DNA of 64,000 bases from Ambrosia x helenae (Eukaryota > Streptophyta > Magnoliopsida > Asterales > Asteraceae): the NCBI GenBank assembly GCA_030844895.1, contig CM061231.1:87082706-87146705 (forward strand), read 5' to 3'. The notes below the pieces were generated by a model. It made no database searches, was not told where the DNA came from, and saw only the letters and a program-made list of their open reading frames with translations. Below are positions 10,307-23,283 of this stretch, piece after piece. Position 1 is the first letter of the stretch; each line of letters begins with the position of its first letter. Made by a program: the position numbers and the translations under genes.

Positions 10307-11040
10307 TGTAACAACTCTGCATACCCATCGGCTATTTTTTTTCTATGTCCCAACCCAATGGGAATTATAGGTGAAACCCTCGATAAGAGTCCGACATCCC
10401 ATATTCTACCATACTAGCCACAAATCTATTTACCACTTAGTTACCTGAAAGATGTATTTATAAAGATGTCAACATATAAAATATTGGTGAGTTCACAGGT
10501 TTTAGTTCCATGATACAAAACATTTCAACAACAAACATGTGAGGAACAAACACAAGCAGTGACCATTGTAAGCTAGCTCCTACAAAACTATGATGAGCAA
10601 TCCCTTGAGCCTATAACTAAACCAAGACACGCAATGCCCCGCTAGTAGTTGTTTCTCGAAACATATAAACTTAGTTGAGAATACGTACACCCATGGTATA
10701 CATAGTTACATAATCGACGCTATCGATTAGGGGTGGGCCTTGTCAGGCACCAATAGTACTATCCAAATATTCCTTTGGTTTCGATTTCACACACACACAC
10801 ACGAATTAATGGTTACATTAGCGAGGACTCACCCCGAGTGGTGTATAACAAAACCAAGTACTCATCATGCCACTTAACACATTTTCACATTTTACAACAT
10901 TTTGACAAAACATATCTTTCCCCCAAAACAAAAACAGTAAAATGGGGTTGTGAAACTCACCTGAAGTACAACGTGCAATCAAATAGCAGAGAATAGCAAG
11001 TCCAAGGTCAAACACCTACAAATGGGCCTAGACGTATAAA
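10307..11040. other. Gene-free stretch with degraded LTR-like sequence
   Basis: No convincing ORF. A segment near 10930-10960 reads, on the minus strand, GTGAGTTTCACAACCCCATT, resembling the conserved GTGAGT / CCCC-T motif of the gypsy LTRs here. An eroded LTR in minus orientation is likely. A short CA microsatellite lies at about 10786-10802. Confidence 0.4.
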
Positions 11041-12415
11041 TCACTAAGTCTATAGTGCGTGTTTTCCGGTAAGTTGTACCCCCAACACCCAAAACCACTA
11101 TTGAATACTTTTCATATATTTTAAATTCTATACTTAACAAATTCCAAGTTCGTCTTTATTCGCTTCTTTTATGTTACTCCTACCAATTCTTGACGAGTCG
11201 TCAAATATAATTTATCTTATTCAATTCAGACATTATAACAAGAAACTCATTTAGTTAAGATCTTAATATATATTTATTATTTTTTTTAAATAAAACATAT
11301 ACATTTTTTTAATAATAATAATACTTTCAAAAAAAATGAAAAATGAAAATAACGTGACTTAAATGTCAAAACCAGAACAACAATATTGTTGTTATACTTT
11401 GTTGTTCGTTTTTTTTTTTACTTTTATTATTTTTTTTTCTTTTGAAGATATAATTCCCACCTAACTCACTCTTAGCCACCTCTTAACTCTCTTAATTACC
11501 CAATCACTTTACCCCAACTATAAATACATTACTCCCTACTCATTCTAACACTTGCTCAATCCTAAATCACTCTCTAAACCTCTAAATTATTCAAGAAATC
11601 CCAAGTGTTGGAAGCCCACTTCTAAGTGAGTTTTCTCATTTTAAACTCCAACCTTCTTCTTCTTTCTTCATTTCTTTTCTTCTTCTAACCCCTTGGGGAA
11701 ACCTGTAGGACCTTGCTCTTGTTTGCTATGGCAAATGAATATGAGTAGGACACTAAAATAGGGCCTCAAAGGTGGTTCATCTTCTATTGTTTTTATGCAC
11801 TAGAAGGTTAATTGTAGTGATACCAACCAAGTTCACCAATAACTTAATATTGAATGGACTTGTGTTATGGTTGATGGTTGATAAAGGAAAGCCAATGTTC
11901 TTCCAAACTAAGTCACCATACACTACTTTAATCTCCTAGTTATATTATGTAAATACTAAAATATATACTTTTAAAACTCTACTAATCTAATAACTTGGAA
12001 GGTTTGTGGATACATCCCTACCTTACCAATACTTGACTCTCTTGACCATCCGAATTACCTTTATAGTGGTTTGTGTTTTGGTTAGCCTTAAAGGCACTAC
12101 TTGACTCTCATGATCATTTGAATCACCTTTATGGTGGTTTGTGTTTTGGTTCGCCTAAAAGGCTTGCTTGACTCTCTTGAATCTAATAATCCAACTCTTG
12201 AACCTAAAACACTTTCCTCTCTAATTATAGTTATTTGGAGCTAAAATCTTCATTTCTCCAAGACCCGTTTTTAGGAATCTTATTAACGCACCCTAAGGTG
12301 AGTTCATATTTGTCCCCTTTTACTCTTTAATTCTTTGGGACTCAACATGTATCTATACAAAAACCTTAAACGATTTCATACTCTTAAACTATTATGCTCA
12401 ATCTAAATGCTTATA
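11041..12415 (+). mobile_element. Gypsy LTR, left part (split by copia element A)
   Basis: A non-coding LTR-like segment with a TATA box at 11519-11526, a leader-like downstream region and GTGAGT at 12298-12303 followed by CCCCTTTT (12314-12321). The right part resumes after copia element A at 31085 and ends with the family terminus GATGTTACA at 31302. The left start is not resolved. Confidence 0.55.
12032..12180. repeat. Tandem repeat, about 2.2 units of 67-68 bp
   Basis: Units open with CTTGACTCT at 12032, 12100 and 12167 and share the core GGTTTGTGTTTTGGTT. They lie inside the gypsy LTR fragment. Confidence 0.8.
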
Positions 12416-12614
12416 TGCCGTCAAAAATACATTCGGTCAAGATCCCACCAAACAAGCCAATAACCTCCAGTAAAAAATGTAGCATTTATTATGTGCATTA
12501 TCTTAGCTATTAGTTTGTTTGTATATATAGCTCTTTCCTATTTTTCCTTTGACCACTCTTCATGTATATATGTAATCTCTATTCATCCATGTAAAATCAA
12601 TAAGAGTTGGTACA
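12416..12614 (+). repeat. 5' LTR of copia element A
   Basis: It matches 30888-31078 along its length, with a 4-bp difference at its start and scattered changes. It ends GTTGGTACA. The duplicated target (C)TTATA precedes it. Confidence 0.8.
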
Positions 12615-12756
12615 CTTATTTGGTATCAGCCAGGTTTTACTAAACCCACTACATCTTCTTCATCACCCCACCACTCCTTATCATTCTACCCAAACTTCAA
12701 GAAAACTCACCCTACTATCACCCCTCTAACTTACAACCGAAACAACACACCATACT

Positions 12757-15127
12757 GTGGATTCAGATTTATCATGGCTGAAAGACAGTGGTGCTTCTCA
12801 CCACATTACTAATGATCTTAGTGCACTCTCCATGCACAGCCCGTATGATGGTCCTGAGGAACTTATCATCGGTGATGGTTCATCTCTTAAAATTACTCAC
12901 GTTGGCACTATCACTCTATATTTCTCTAACGTTCCTATTATTCTAAAAAATGTTCTTTTTGTCCCTTCTATATCTCGCAACATAATTTCTATATCTCGTT
13001 TATGAATTGACAACAATATACTAGTCCTATTCTTTTCTTCTTATTTCATTATTAAGGACTTTCAAACTCGCCGAACCATTCTTCGGGGAACATCTAGCCA
13101 TGGTCTTTATCAACTATCTTCCACCAAATCTCCACAGTTGTTTCACTTGCAAACTCACAAGGCATCTTCTTGGCATCATCGCCTAGGACACCCAAATTTA
13201 CGAGTTTTGCAATATCTATCCTCTTTTGTTCCTTTTATTTCTAGCAAATATGACTCATGTAATTCATGCCATATCAATAAAAGTCACAAGCTTCCATTTC
13301 ATACATCTTCTTTAAAGTCTAATACGCCTCTTGAATTATTATTAATAGATGTTTGGTCATCGTCAATTACTTCTTTTGATGGCTACAAATGCTACATAGT
13401 TTTTGTAGACCATTTCACAAAATACATTTGGATTTATCCCTTAAAACATAAATCGGATTCCCTCAATATTTTCATCCGTTTTCAAAAACTCGTTGAAAAC
13501 TATTTCAAAACAAAAATTAAACAACTATTTTCCGACAATGGTGGAGAATATATTAAACTATCTTCTCACTTATCTTCTTGTGGCATTTCTCATCTCACCT
13601 CCCCTCCTCACACACCTGAACACAATGGCTACGCTGAACGTCGTCATCGTCATATTGTTGAAACGGGTCTCGCCTTACTCTCTCATGCCAAAATACCTCT
13701 TAAGTTTTGGCCTTTTGCATTCACCACAACCACCTATCTCATTAACAGACTACCTACCCTCACCTTAAATAACGATTCCCCCTACTTTCGACTCTTTCAT
13801 ACTCTTCCTAACTATGAAAAACTTCATAGTTTTGGTTGCCTTTCGTACCCTTGGTTACGACCATATTCCAAACACAAACTTGAATACCGGTCAAAACCAT
13901 GTGTGTTCATTGGCTACTCATCATCCCAAAGTGTCTTCCATCTTCTAGACCCTGTCACAAATCGGGTCTACACTTCTCGTCATGTTCAATTCATTGAACA
14001 CATTTTTCCTTACGAAATTCTCTCTCAAACAACCACCTCTCCAACGCCCTCCCCTGATACGTGGTCTCCCTTAACCACCACCCCCATCCCCATCCCCATC
14101 GATACATCTTCACATCCAAATCCACACACTTATACATCCACCCCAACCATGGCACCTCCAACAATAACACCACCACCAAACGCCCCTACTGATCCCCCTC
14201 CATCAATTCCCAGTCCATCTCCTTCCTGCCCCTCTACGACCTCACTACCCACTGACTCAAACACATCCCAACAACACTCAAACAATCCCCCTACCCAACT
14301 CGACCCAACCGCAAACCAAACCCGAAATATCGCAACTCCGATTTCGTTCTTTTTCATTCCACACCTCATTCCCTTCCCGAACCCACTAATATCCAAGCTC
14401 TTAAATAACCACTATGGCGTGCCGCCATGCAATCCGAATTTGATGCTCTTAAACACAACAACACTTGGACCCTTGTTCCCGCCACTAACGCTCCCAATAT
14501 TTTTGGATGCAAATGGGTCTATCACACCAAATTCAAATCTGATGGCTCGATTGACCGCCTTAAAGCATGACTAGTCGCTAAAGGCTTCCATCAATGCCCC
14601 GGCTTAGACTATGTCGAAACTTTTAGTCCCGTAGTCAAACCCGCTACCCTACGCCTAATCCTTTCCATAGCCACTTCTTCCAATCGGTCTACATGTCTCA
14701 ACCACCCGGATTTGTAGATCCCTCCTATCCTAACCATGTTTTTAAGCTTAACAAAGCCATCTATGGTCTTCGTCAAGCTTCACATGCTTGGTACGTTGAA
14801 CTCAAAACCTATCTCCTTTCGGTTCATTTCAAGCCCTCCATTTCGGACCCATCTTTATTCATTAACAAAACTACATCCTCTCCTATCTTTATTCTAGTTT
14901 ATGTCGATGATATCATCATCACTCGGGCAAACTCATCTCTTATACACTCCTTCATTCAATCTCTTGCCACTCGATTCTCTCTAAAAGACCTTGGCGACCT
15001 CTCCTATTTCCTTGGTATCGAGGTCATTGCTCACACCAAAGGTCTCTTCCTATCTCAAACCAAATATATTCTTGATATCCTAACTAGAGCCAACATGAGT
15101 AATTGCAAGCCATCCACCACACCCATG
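12757..15127 (+). pseudogene. Copia element A pol, 5' part (PR-INT-RT)
   Basis: The protease active site DSGASHHIT lies near 12790. One frame continues to about 14370 with a single in-frame TGA at 13003-13005. The integrase HHCC zinc finger (WHHRLGHPN; CNSC) lies at about 13170-13275. The DDE core follows, with LLLIDVWSS near 13345, FSDNGGEY near 13530 and HNGYAERR near 13625. A proline/threonine-rich linker is followed by a frame change near 14370-14400, and stops occur in the RT frame at about 14405 and 14567-14569. Around 14680 a deletion removes the RT core that normally precedes VYMSQPPGF. The frame is then open through the YVDDIII catalytic box (about 14899) until element B interrupts at 15128. 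Confidence 0.85.
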
Positions 15128-15664
15128 TGTATGCGCTTAGGATCATCAAATCTACAAAGAGATTGATCAAACAAGTTTGATTCAGGTGCGGAATCCCTGA
15201 ATCAATCACAATAATGATAATCAAACAATCAAAACACAAAAATCATCTTTCAAAGCTTTTTCTCATTCATAAACAACTTGAATTACACGTTTTAATAATG
15301 TTTACAATCAAATCTAATGTGAAAATAAGTTGACACAAACACTATGGAGAGACACAAAACAGGAGGGAATAAAATGACCAACTACTAACTTTCAAAAATT
15401 GCTTAACCTATTTATAGGCCTGCACATTCGCCCATATTGTATGGTCGAATGTGCAGGTTTGCCCAATCACATCGTGCGAACCAAGCAAAACATAAACATC
15501 TAAACTACATTCGCCCCTTAGTCTCTCCTTCGCATCTTTTCTCTCCTTCGCACCAACTAAAATCTTCATTCGCCCACATATTAACTCCTTCGCCCGTTCG
15601 ACAATCAACACTAACCTATGTTTATTGTAATCCAAAGCATTAGTCGCACCAAAATGCATCTACA
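15128..15664 (-). repeat. 3' LTR of copia element B
   Basis: TGTA...TACA ends. The TATA box is at 15407-15418 and the hairpin at 15419-15457. About 12 point differences from the 5' LTR. Confidence 0.93.
15407..15457 (-). promoter_or_regulatory. TATA box with abutting 39-bp hairpin (3' LTR copy)
   Basis: CTATAAATAGG (minus strand, 15407-15418) directly follows an inverted repeat at 15419-15457: 12 bp perfect, one mismatch, 5 bp perfect, loop TTG. Each arm carries one TTCG-N-CC motif. Confidence 0.8.
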
Positions 15665-15677
15665 AACTCCCCCTCGA
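15665..15677 (-). other. Polypurine tract of copia element B
   Basis: CGAGGGGGAGTT on the minus strand immediately precedes the 3' LTR and directly follows the stop codon of the extra ORF. Confidence 0.88.
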
Positions 15678-18600
15678 CTATTGCTTGGATTGTTTATGCT
15701 CTTGGTCCATTATCTTGTTCATAAGCTTTATGCGCAGTTGTTTCTTCTGTTCTAACGTCATCACCTTTTCAAACACTTGTCTTGGATTTTTCTTCTTCAC
15801 TTCAGAAACCTCTTGAACTTTATTAAACTTGCCAAGCTTCTTATCATAGTCGCATCCGGCATTAATGTCATGAGCAAAGCATAGAAATACCACACGCTGG
15901 TATTTACTTGCTTGTTCAGCATCCTTCACATCACTGAATATGGGATTGTAATACAACATAATGATGTCCTCATGTGAACAATTCACCAACCACATGGGAT
16001 CAAATATGTGTATCTTTTTGAAATTCTTGTCTCCGTCTTTCAACACTATCACAGCCTCTGCAATCTTCCAGTCATAATACCACCAGATAAAGTCTTTTGC
16101 AAAGTGTTGAGGAATCTGCAACAATGGAATATGTTTCAACACTTTGGGTGGTTTGTACTTTAGAGTCACCTTGGGCAAACCGGTTATATCATCAATGTTT
16201 TTCTTGTGAACAATCCGCTTTGGATACTGAGGAGCAAAAAGATTCCACTTCGTCCTGCTTTCTCTTGCCATCTTATCAGTAAAATAGGCAATGTGATCAT
16301 TTGACAACCCAGTCAACTTATGTCGACAAATATCACGAATAGCCCAGTATGGGAGAGTCTTCAAATCATGAAATCTTTCAAAATAGAGTATCCCCTTCTC
16401 CCACTTCACGGCAACACACTTCAACTGCTTTATAAACTTCCAACCCAACGCTTTTCCTTTAAACATTTCATTGTGAAGTTTATAAAAGCTACCCTGAATC
16501 TCTACTTTCGGACGATTGGCCTCTTTCTCTTTTAGTTTCCTCAGTAACTCTTTCAAGCTATCGGATTGTTTGATATGCGGTTTATCATGCCCCTTGAACA
16601 CTTCATCAACAAACTTATCACTCTTCTCTTTTGCAAGTCTCTCGGCTTCATTCAATAGATCATCAGTGAATGCAGTAAATCCATAATCCTTATCTTTCTT
16701 AAAATATTCTGGATACTCTTCACTGGTCACATCTTCAACTTCAATATCCTCGAACACAGGTACGTCACGATCATCAGAATGATTTCCAGCTTCCTTTTCA
16801 GGTAGATTAGGAATCTGGTTATCAGCCAATAGTTCTTCTAACGTTTTCCCAACATGCTTCGCTAAACCTTCCAAAATCTCTTTTGTCATTGCCGCAGAAA
16901 CTTCACCATCTTCTAAATCTGGATCATTATATTCTAATTCAAGCACCCTGTCACAAGATTCAAAAATCTCAGAGAATCTGCTGGTCATGTCGATCGTCCA
17001 GACTCGATCAGTTAGCATCTGGCGATACATCTTTTTATCTTCTTCAGACAATGACTTCAGCTTTTCATTCTAGAAGATCGTATCATCATCAACCGATCCT
17101 CCAGGAGCTTTAGAACTAGATTCTCCTCCTTTTCCAGATTCCCTTTTCTCATACTTGTATTTATCTGTATCATCATCATCATCATCAAATGCAGAGCTGC
17201 TATCATCACCAGATCCATCATTCGAACCATCATCATCTCCATCATCCTTCTTCTTTTTAGGAGCATTTCCAGCATCTTCATCAAGATCCTCATCATCCTC
17301 ATCCTCATCATCAGACAGTTCGAAATCAACCTGCTCCTTGTCTTGATCTTTATCCTCTTCACCTTCTTTCAACTGAGGAGCCCGAGAGTATAAATCTTTA
17401 ATCAGATTATCCATGCTTTTATTACTCTCTTTTAGCTTTTTATTCTCTTCCTTCAAAGCTATAAACCTTCTGGTGTTCCTTTGCTCATGTTTTAACAGTT
17501 TCTTATTATCCTTCTGCAACCGTTTAATCTTCTTTTTCAGTTCCTCATTGTTCTCATGTGATGTAACAACGACTTCCAACATCTTTGAGTCGTTCTTTCT
17601 CAATTGATCAATCTCAGTCTGCTGCTTGTTTATAATATTCATCATCTCAGTAAGTTTCTGGTTAACAATATTCATCACATCACTATCCATTGCAACCTTT
17701 CGAGTAGAAACTTCAGCAACCTCAGGCAGTTTACCCTTCTTCATCTTCTTCAGTACATTATCCAATGCTTCATTAAAAACGTCAACAGGTATATCAGCTC
17801 CCTGTTCAGTACTGGAAGTAGTTGTGGTTTTCTGCTTCTTCGAGGCTGGAGCAGCAACTGGTGATTTCGAGCTTGAAGCAGGTGGCAACTTCTTTCCTGC
17901 TACTAACGATTCAATCTCTCTAGCTCGTTTCTCTGTGGGCTTTAACACTTTTTCTTTCTTCTTAAATTGGGGCTTCTTTGGTTTCTCCCCCTGAACTGGT
18001 GAACCAGGAAAATCTCCTGCTCCCAAACCTAATCCCTCATCCTCTTCATTTAAGTGAATAGGGCTATTCATTCTCTGTTCCTCCACTGATCTATTCAGAC
18101 TAGCAGACTCACCAGCCACAGTGGCCTTGGGCGTGGTAGTCTTTACAGTCTCAGTCTCAGAATCCCAACGTTCATCCTCTTCTGTCTCTTCAGAATCGAC
18201 TGACGCTTCATCAACAAGGTGTAAACCTTGCTTAGCCACGCTCTTATGCCTTCTCGACACTTTCTTCTTCTTTGCAGGATTAGTCTCAGGAACAACTTCA
18301 ATCCTGATTTCTTTCTCTTTACCTTTGCCACTCTTTGCTCCCACATTCACAACCTGTCGCTTTCGTTTTGCCTCAGGGTCAACAGGATGTAATGGATTGT
18401 CTTCGTCTGATGCACTATCAGCATGCCTTACCTCATCTTTACCTGGATCCACATAATCAATTCTCGCCAAATGCCCAAATAAACGTCTAACAGGTGGTCG
18501 TTCATTCACCGACAAGCCTTTATAAGCCTTCATTTTTGCCAATGTATTGATGGACATATGTTCCTGAACTATGATCTGCTTCGGATCCCTCTTCAACTCC

Positions 18601-19295
18601 TTATACTTGTGATCAAATATCATCTGAAGGAATCTAGGATATAACAAAAACTTCAAATTCCTTGTACCTCTAACCGGTTCCAATAAATGTTCCATAAGCA
18701 TCCCTGATACGTTGAACGGTTTGTTCAATATCAGTGCAACCATCATCGAGCTAATACTCTTCCTCATCAAATCATAACCTTCTGCCGCTGAACCGAATAC
18801 ATGAATCATGACATGTGCCAAGTACTTGAATTGGGGACAAAGCTTTCCCTTGTGTAACGAACCATCAGTAATCGGCCCGTTATATTTCATCCTTAGAAAG
18901 CATTTCCTCTGTTCAGTAAAGCTAAGTTCTTTGGGATCAGTCTTTTTATCTTCAAGCTTCAAAGCTTCCCTGATATCATTCTATGAAACAATAACCAATT
19001 TTCCTTGAATCTTGCTAACCAGAGATGATTCACACTCCTAGAAATCCATCTTTGCATTCGTCCAGAACTCTTGTAACATGTCTCGGTAGATAATAGCAGG
19101 TGTAGCAATTGCATCTATCACCCGACTCCTCTTTAGAAACTCGATAATCTCTGTAAACTCAGTGTGCTTCTTCACGTCCCCAAGATATGCACAACAGTTA
19201 TGCGCATTTTCGAACGGCAAAAGTTCTTCATTTCCTTTCTCAACAGCTTGTGCAGATGATCCAGCTTGTTCAGTAGGTTTTTCTTGTTCAGACAT
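15678..19295 (-). pseudogene. Copia element B extra 3' ORF (three TAG stops)
   Basis: A single frame of about 1205 codons from ATG 19295 to the stop at 15678-15680, interrupted by TAG at about 19038, 18963 and 17070. The N-terminal about 230 residues form a globular region (FWTNAKMDF, PQFKYLAHVMIHVFG, LLYPRFLQMIF) like the extra protein of many large plant LTR elements. A lysine-rich NLS-like part follows (NPAKKKKVSRRHK), then a heptad-rich coiled coil, an extreme Asp/Glu/Ser tract (about 17150-17320) and a C-terminal domain (ALGWKFIKQLKC, FIWWYYDWKIAEAV). I see no signal peptide or membrane segment, so calling it env-like would be unsupported. Function unknown. It stops directly at the polypurine tract. 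Confidence 0.82.
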
Positions 19296-21377
19296 GGTTT
19301 ATACTGCAAAATAAAACAAGTAAACACGTTAAAAATCAACAAAATAAACAAAAGTTGAAAATTTGGTAATTAATCTCTACATTCGTCCATTCGGAGGTGC
19401 GAATGAGAGTCTTTGGGGGTGTGAATGAGAAGTTTTAGAGTTCGAATGTGAAAATTTTGATTAAATGTTTCATTCGCCCATTTAACTTCATTCGCCCAAA
19501 CAGAACATCTCCTTCGCCCAGTTTTACACGTCCGACCGTTCGAAAGGGGCGAAGGAACTGTTCTTCAATTCAAATTTTCAATTTTGAAATTCAGTGGATT
19601 TAAACTTGTTTATTTTGTTGATTTTTAAACCCTGAAAACTTGATGTTAACCTGTAAAAATGAAGGCAAAATGATCAGGATTAACAGACGAACACAATGGT
19701 AAGGTCTAAAATGCACGAGCAACAAGTGGACTTAGGATCAAAAATTTTGAAAAAATTCTGTAAGGGGTCGAATGAGCAGAGATGGATATATATATAGACT
19801 GCTCCTTCGACCGTTTATTGTGGTCGAATGTGAAGCCTTAGTCTCCTTCGCCCCTAATGAAAGGTGCGAATGAGATAAAAGGGTTCGAAAGAGAAAAACA
19901 ACTTAAGAACTCTCACATTCGCCCAAAATGAAACGTACGAATGAACATGAAATTCCTCCTTCGACCCAAGCGAATAGGCGAAGGTGAATCAGGAATTTTG
20001 AAAATTTTACCAAATTTCAAAATCAAGTCCCGTTCAAAATATTTCCAACTTTTAAGCATCTGACAATCATATTTTCTCAGTTAAAGATAACAAAGCTCAA
20101 ATGGTTCATCAAGATTTAGAAAATCGTCATCAACCACCATCAGCTATCAAAAATAAGATAAAAATATAAAATCTTTTTTGATTTTCTAAAGTTTATGTTA
20201 AAACACACCTAATATCTTTTTGAGGTTTGCAATTTTTGACGAGAAAATAAAATGCAGAAATGTAAAAAATAAAGCAATAAATGTTTTGGGATTTCCGGTA
20301 AAGGGATCATATCAGTTATTGAGAAATCCGATCACACCGTTGATCTTTTGATTATTATCATTAAAGACAATGTGTGATCTGGCAACTGCTGATATTGTGA
20401 TCCACATAAACTCACATGCAGACTTTTGTGCAGTGCTTTAGACTGATACTATTATGTATAGTATAAACATAATTGTCTGTGGTTCCCACGCACACGACAT
20501 ACTCCCGTATCAAGAAGTAAATGCACAAAGACTCATTATAAAGCGTGATTATGCTTTCATCGTCTGTAATTTACAAGGTATAATGCGCAGAGGTATACAG
20601 GTCAGCAAATTAATGCAGCAAAGTAACATGTGCACTCTACCAGGTTGAGGACTGATATCAATCATGATTTGCATCAGTGATTAATACGATGTAATAGATA
20701 ATCTTTGATCATCATAAAACATGGAAAGTTCCTCAATTCGGTAACTTTAGGATTTGGCATAAAGCTCTTTTATAAAGATACCCTATCTGATCTAGGTCCA
20801 TAATGACTTACAGTAGAAGATCAGAGAGGCTATCCCCAGAAAACTAATAACATAACGACCCAAAACCTCCGAGTTTTGTACAAATACCCTATCAAACAAA
20901 ATTACGGTACTAAGACAATATGCCAATGAGGAGTTCATCCACACAACAATTCGTCTGATATGTATGTATCAGGCACGCAGTAATAGGTCTACGAAGCCTA
21001 TCAGCACATCGCACAGACTCAGACACACGCCCTATATAGCATTACATTTCTTTAGAATGTGTCAGATCCCCACTGATGTACTATCATTTCCCCTTTTTCT
21101 CCAGGAAATCATTTTTGGTTTTTCTGATTTTTATAAATTTTTGAATTTACTGTTCCCAAGGATAAGCTGGAGCTTTTCAAATATGAGACTGCCTAGATAT
21201 CGTTTGTTCACAGAAATCTGACGGCATTAATCTAAGGGAAGAAGATATAGCAGTCAGCAAAGAAATTTTCTAATTTTTTATGAATTTTGAAAAAAAAAAA
21301 TTTAATGTTTTTGGATTTTTGAAATTTTTCTGAAAAGCAGTAAAATTAAACTAAAAAGCGATAAACTGAGGTGGTGA
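19296..21377. other. Element B spacer between pol and the extra ORF
   Basis: About 2.1 kb without credible ORFs. The part 19380-19985 is rich in the TTCG-N-CC motif seen in the leader and LTR (about nine copies). The remainder is AT-rich and otherwise featureless to me. Confidence 0.6.
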
Positions 21378-23283
21378 TCAGTCTTGTTTTTCTTTAATAC
21401 CATTAGCTTTCAAAAGATATTCAAATCTCGATTTATCAAAAGCTTTGGTAAAAAGGTCTGCGCGTTGGTAATCAGTGTGGATTTTGACCATATCGATCAA
21501 CTCTTTAGCAAAATAATCACGGATAAAATGATATTTAATCCGGATATGTTTAGCCTTTGAGTGATTTACTAAGTCTTTTGTTAATGCGATTGCGGCTTCA
21601 TTATCACAGTAAATAGGGGTTTTAAGAAATTGCAAACCGTAGTCCACCATCTGTTGTTGGATCTAAAGAACCTGTGAGCAGCAGCTCGATGCTGAAACGT
21701 ATTCTGCTTCACATGTGGATAATGCAACTGCGGTCTGTTTCTTGCATTTCCAGGTCACGAGCTTGCTCCCCATATACTGCCATCCAGCCGTTGTGGATTT
21801 GCTGTCTTTGTCACAGCCGCCCCAATCTGCATCACTAAAAGCGATTAGGTCAAAATTATCATCATTAGGGTACCATAGTCCTCTCGATGGACAACCCTTC
21901 AGATATCTAAGGATACGTTTGACAGCTGCAAGATGACTCTGTTTCGGCTTCGATTGATAACGTGCACAGAGACATGTGGCAAACATTATATCTGGTCTGG
22001 AGGCGGTGAGATACATCAGAGATCCGACAATTGCTCTGTATGTAAATGGATCAGTTAGCTCCCCCTTAGCGTCAACTCCAATCCCGTGATTAGGTTGTAT
22101 TGGGGTGTCCATCGGCTTTGAATCATCCATCTGGAATCAGCTCAAGACTTCAGAAACGTATTTTGTCTGGTGAATAAAGATCCCCGTTGGTGTTTGTTCT
22201 ACCTGCAAGCCTAGGAAAAACTGCATCTCTCCCATTGCACTCATCTCGAACTTTTCCTGCATAACACGTTCAAATTCTCTGCACAGAAGTTTGTTAGTAG
22301 ACCCAAATATAATATCGTCAACATAAATCTGGACTAGAAGCAAGTCATCGCCTGTTCGTTTAGTGAACCAATATGCAGTCTACCAAACCTCGCTTGAATC
22401 CTTTTGAGAGAAGATACGTGCTCAGCTCCTCATACCATTGCCTTGGAGCTTAGTGCAACCCGTAGAGAGCTTTGTTTAGTACGTAGACCTTATCCCGGTG
22501 AATAGGGTCTTCAAAGCCTGGTGGTTGACCTACGTATACTTCCTCCTTGACCACACCGTAAAGAAATGCGCTCTTGACATCCATTTGATACACCTTAAAT
22601 TTCTTGTATGATGCAAACGCCAGAAACATTCGGATTGCCTCTAAGCGTGCAACTGGTGCATAGATTTCGTTGTAATCGATTCCCTCAACCTGATGAAATC
22701 CTTGTACAACCAAACGAGCTTTGTTCCTTACGATCACTCCTCTATCATCCTTTTTGCACTTAAAAACCCACTTCGTTCCAATCTTCTTTCTTCCCGGGGG
22801 CAGATCTGTCAGTGTCCAGATGCCAAGTTTCTGAAACTGCAACAACTCCTCTTGCATTGCTTCCACCCAAGCGTCGTCCAAAAGAGCATCCTTGTAAGTT
22901 CGCGGCTCCACCTGCGAAACATAACAAGCAAAAGACCAGTCATTCTGAAAATCAGATTTTTGTATTTTGGCATATAAAGCAAGATTGCCTAGGTTTTCTG
23001 GTGAGTTCGCATTCCTCAATTGTCCTCTTGTCATCACACTGCTACCAGGATCACCAATAACCTGCTCGATCGGGTGAATTCGATGTATCCGAGATTCCGG
23101 ATAATCGGGTACTTGGACTCCCGTATGAGTAGTTAAGTTCTCTGCTGAAACCAGATCATTACCCACATTCGATGTTGAAGCACCATTTGTAGTTGGGTTC
23201 ACTAGTGGTGTCACTGTAGCATGATCTAAGATAGCTTCGCTTGTAACATCATCATCGTCATCTTCTGATTCTGATGAATTCAA
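21378..23283 (-). pseudogene. Copia element B reverse transcriptase-RNase H
   Basis: RT starts after an acidic linker (SESEDDDDD). Visible motifs are WVEAMQEELLQF, IGTKWVFKCKKDD, KARLVVQGFHQ and VYQMDVKSAFLYG. A TAA follows at ALYGLH (about 22447-22449), with frame trouble to 22345. The catalytic YVDDIIFGSTN is intact near 22320, and RNase H shows SDADWGG and KHIRIKYHFIRD. Two further in-frame stops occur near 22134 and 21660. The three segments 22343, 22130 and 21650 share one frame. The final stop is at 21378. Several stops fit C-to-T or G-to-A changes, typical of methylated repeats. Confidence 0.9.

Noticed and set aside
15437..15643. 68-codon ORF in both element B LTRs (also 29921-30127)
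   Set aside because: It is LTR sequence overlapping the promoter hairpin. The duplication reflects the LTR pair, not a gene.
17057..18456. Several plus- and minus-strand ORFs of 60-120 codons in this interval
   Set aside because: They are shadows of the extra element B ORF, produced by its Asp/Glu/Ser/Lys-rich codons.
15678..19295. Envelope-like gene
   Set aside because: Position between pol and LTR would suit it, but no signal peptide, transmembrane segment or furin-like site is visible, so only an extra ORF of unknown function is claimed.
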